A DNA stretch of 6,090 bases, taken from the NCBI GenBank assembly GCA_017475415.1, contig JAFVFM010000063.1, positions 1 to 6,090 of the forward strand, written 5' to 3'. A program made the position numbers and the translations under genes. The DNA comes from Solobacterium sp. GTDB lineage: Bacteria; Bacillota_I; Bacilli_A; Erysipelotrichales; Erysipelotrichaceae. Below the pieces are notes generated by a model, which ran no database searches, was not told the origin of the DNA, and saw only the letters and a program-made list of their open reading frames with translations. Below, piece by piece: positions 5,821 to 6,090 of this stretch; the stretch's first letter is position 1; the number at the start of each line of letters is the position of its first letter.

Positions 5821-5944
5821 AATATTATACTCCTGTTTTTTTTAGATAAATGAAAAATTTCACAATGATTCTTCTTTACCACAACACATATTTTTAAATT
5901 TACGTTTCTTTGTTTAATCAATAAAAGGAGGATTTCCCTATTGT
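5821..5944. other. Intergenic region upstream of the small membrane protein gene
   Basis: It holds the -10 box at 5824-5829, the TGAAA/TTTCA inverted repeat at 5851-5862 and, on the plus strand, an AAAAGGAGGA ribosome-binding-like sequence at 5923-5932. The latter leads only to a 14-codon TTG-started frame (5941-5985) running antisense to the interrupted gene. No strong terminator follows the interrupted gene. Confidence 0.4.
5824..5829 (-). promoter_or_regulatory. -10 element for the small membrane protein gene
   Basis: On the minus strand this is TATAAT, with a start near 5817 and a short leader into the G-rich ribosome binding site. The -35 is weak: TTCATT/CATTTA at 17-19 bases upstream. 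A TGAAA-AA-TTTCA inverted repeat (5851-5862) lies at or just upstream of the -35 and could be an operator, but it is short. Confidence 0.5.
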
Positions 5945-6090
5945 TTATTCAGATTCCGTTTTTGTTTCACCTAATTGTTCAATGAGATAGTTCTCATAGC
6001 CAATCTCTTTCATTTAATTAAGATGTTGTCTAACCCAATTATAATGTTCTTGTTCATCAATACTGATTGCTCCCATGGGAGCAGTCAGAG
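5945..6090 (-). pseudogene. C-terminal end of an unrecognised protein, interrupted by an in-frame TAA (5' part outside window)
   Basis: Reading the minus strand from 6088, the frame encodes LTAPMGAISIDEQEHY and then NWVRQHLN. It meets TAA at 6014-6016 and continues open as MKEIGYENYLIEQLGE followed by a polar Thr/Glu/Ser tail to TAA at 5945-5947. The two parts together look like one charged helical C-terminus, and a single CAA-to-TAA change would explain the stop. No ribosome binding site precedes the Met at 6013, so a separate 22-residue gene is unlikely. I cannot name the family from about 46 residues. Alternatives are a natural stop followed by chance coding-like sequence, or a sequencing error. 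Confidence 0.45.

Noticed and set aside
5576..5845. Plus-strand open frame opposite the small membrane protein
   Set aside because: Shadow frame running through the promoter and ribosome site of the real gene.
5919..5943. Possible terminator of the interrupted minus-strand gene (CAATA...TATTG)
   Set aside because: The stem is weak and asymmetric, with no clean T-tract after it.
5923..5985. AAAAGGAGGA followed by a 14-codon TTG-started hydrophobic frame on the plus strand
   Set aside because: Very short, non-ATG, and antisense to the interrupted gene; probably a chance match.

Overview
The DNA is AT-rich, with strong AAGGAG/GGAGG ribosome binding sites, mostly TAA stops and Bacillota-type protein families. 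The 4Fe-4S protein and the FNR-like regulator fit an anaerobe. I read it as a low-GC, probably gut- or oral-type anaerobic Bacillota; Erysipelotrichia is plausible, but that is an impression from protein style and was not tested.

Layout, left to right. (1) 1-618, plus strand: the C-terminal half of a penicillin-binding transpeptidase (SxN and KTG boxes present, SxxK off the edge). An in-frame TAA lies just before the SxN region, so the gene may be disrupted. (2) 617-675: a long imperfect hairpin acting as a two-way terminator. (3) 677-1486, minus: a 4Fe-4S cluster protein. (4) 1487-1571: a compact divergent control region with a perfect 20-bp palindrome. (5) 1572-2246, plus: a Crp/Fnr-family regulator. 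(6) 2241-3380, minus: NagA, N-acetylglucosamine-6-phosphate deacetylase, overlapping the regulator tail to tail. (7) 3381-3634: a divergent promoter region with an imperfect palindrome. (8) 3635-5293, plus: an SLC1-type (SDF/DAACS) amino-acid symporter carrying an N-terminal cytoplasmic domain that looks like a degenerate GHKL/anti-sigma-kinase (RsbW-like) fold. (9) 5296-5336: a second two-way terminator. (10) 5341-5793, minus: a small four-helix membrane protein of unknown function. (11) 5945-6090, minus: the C-terminal end of an unrecognised protein with one in-frame TAA.

How it works together. The 4Fe-4S protein and the Crp/Fnr regulator form a divergent pair with one shared operator. It is centred at -41.5 from the best minus-strand promoter (class II activator position) and just downstream of the best plus-strand promoter (a position for autorepression). 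This is a self-limiting redox or nitrosative-stress switch by inference; HcpR-type regulators paired with ferredoxin-like FrdX proteins are the closest known theme. NagA feeds amino-sugar catabolism or wall recycling and is transcribed away from the symporter.

The most interesting object is the symporter fusion. Its sensory-like domain has lost the usual ATP-binding residues, and its transport domain has Ala where acidic-amino-acid transporters have the substrate-binding Arg. That points to a regulated carrier for a neutral or otherwise non-acidic substrate.
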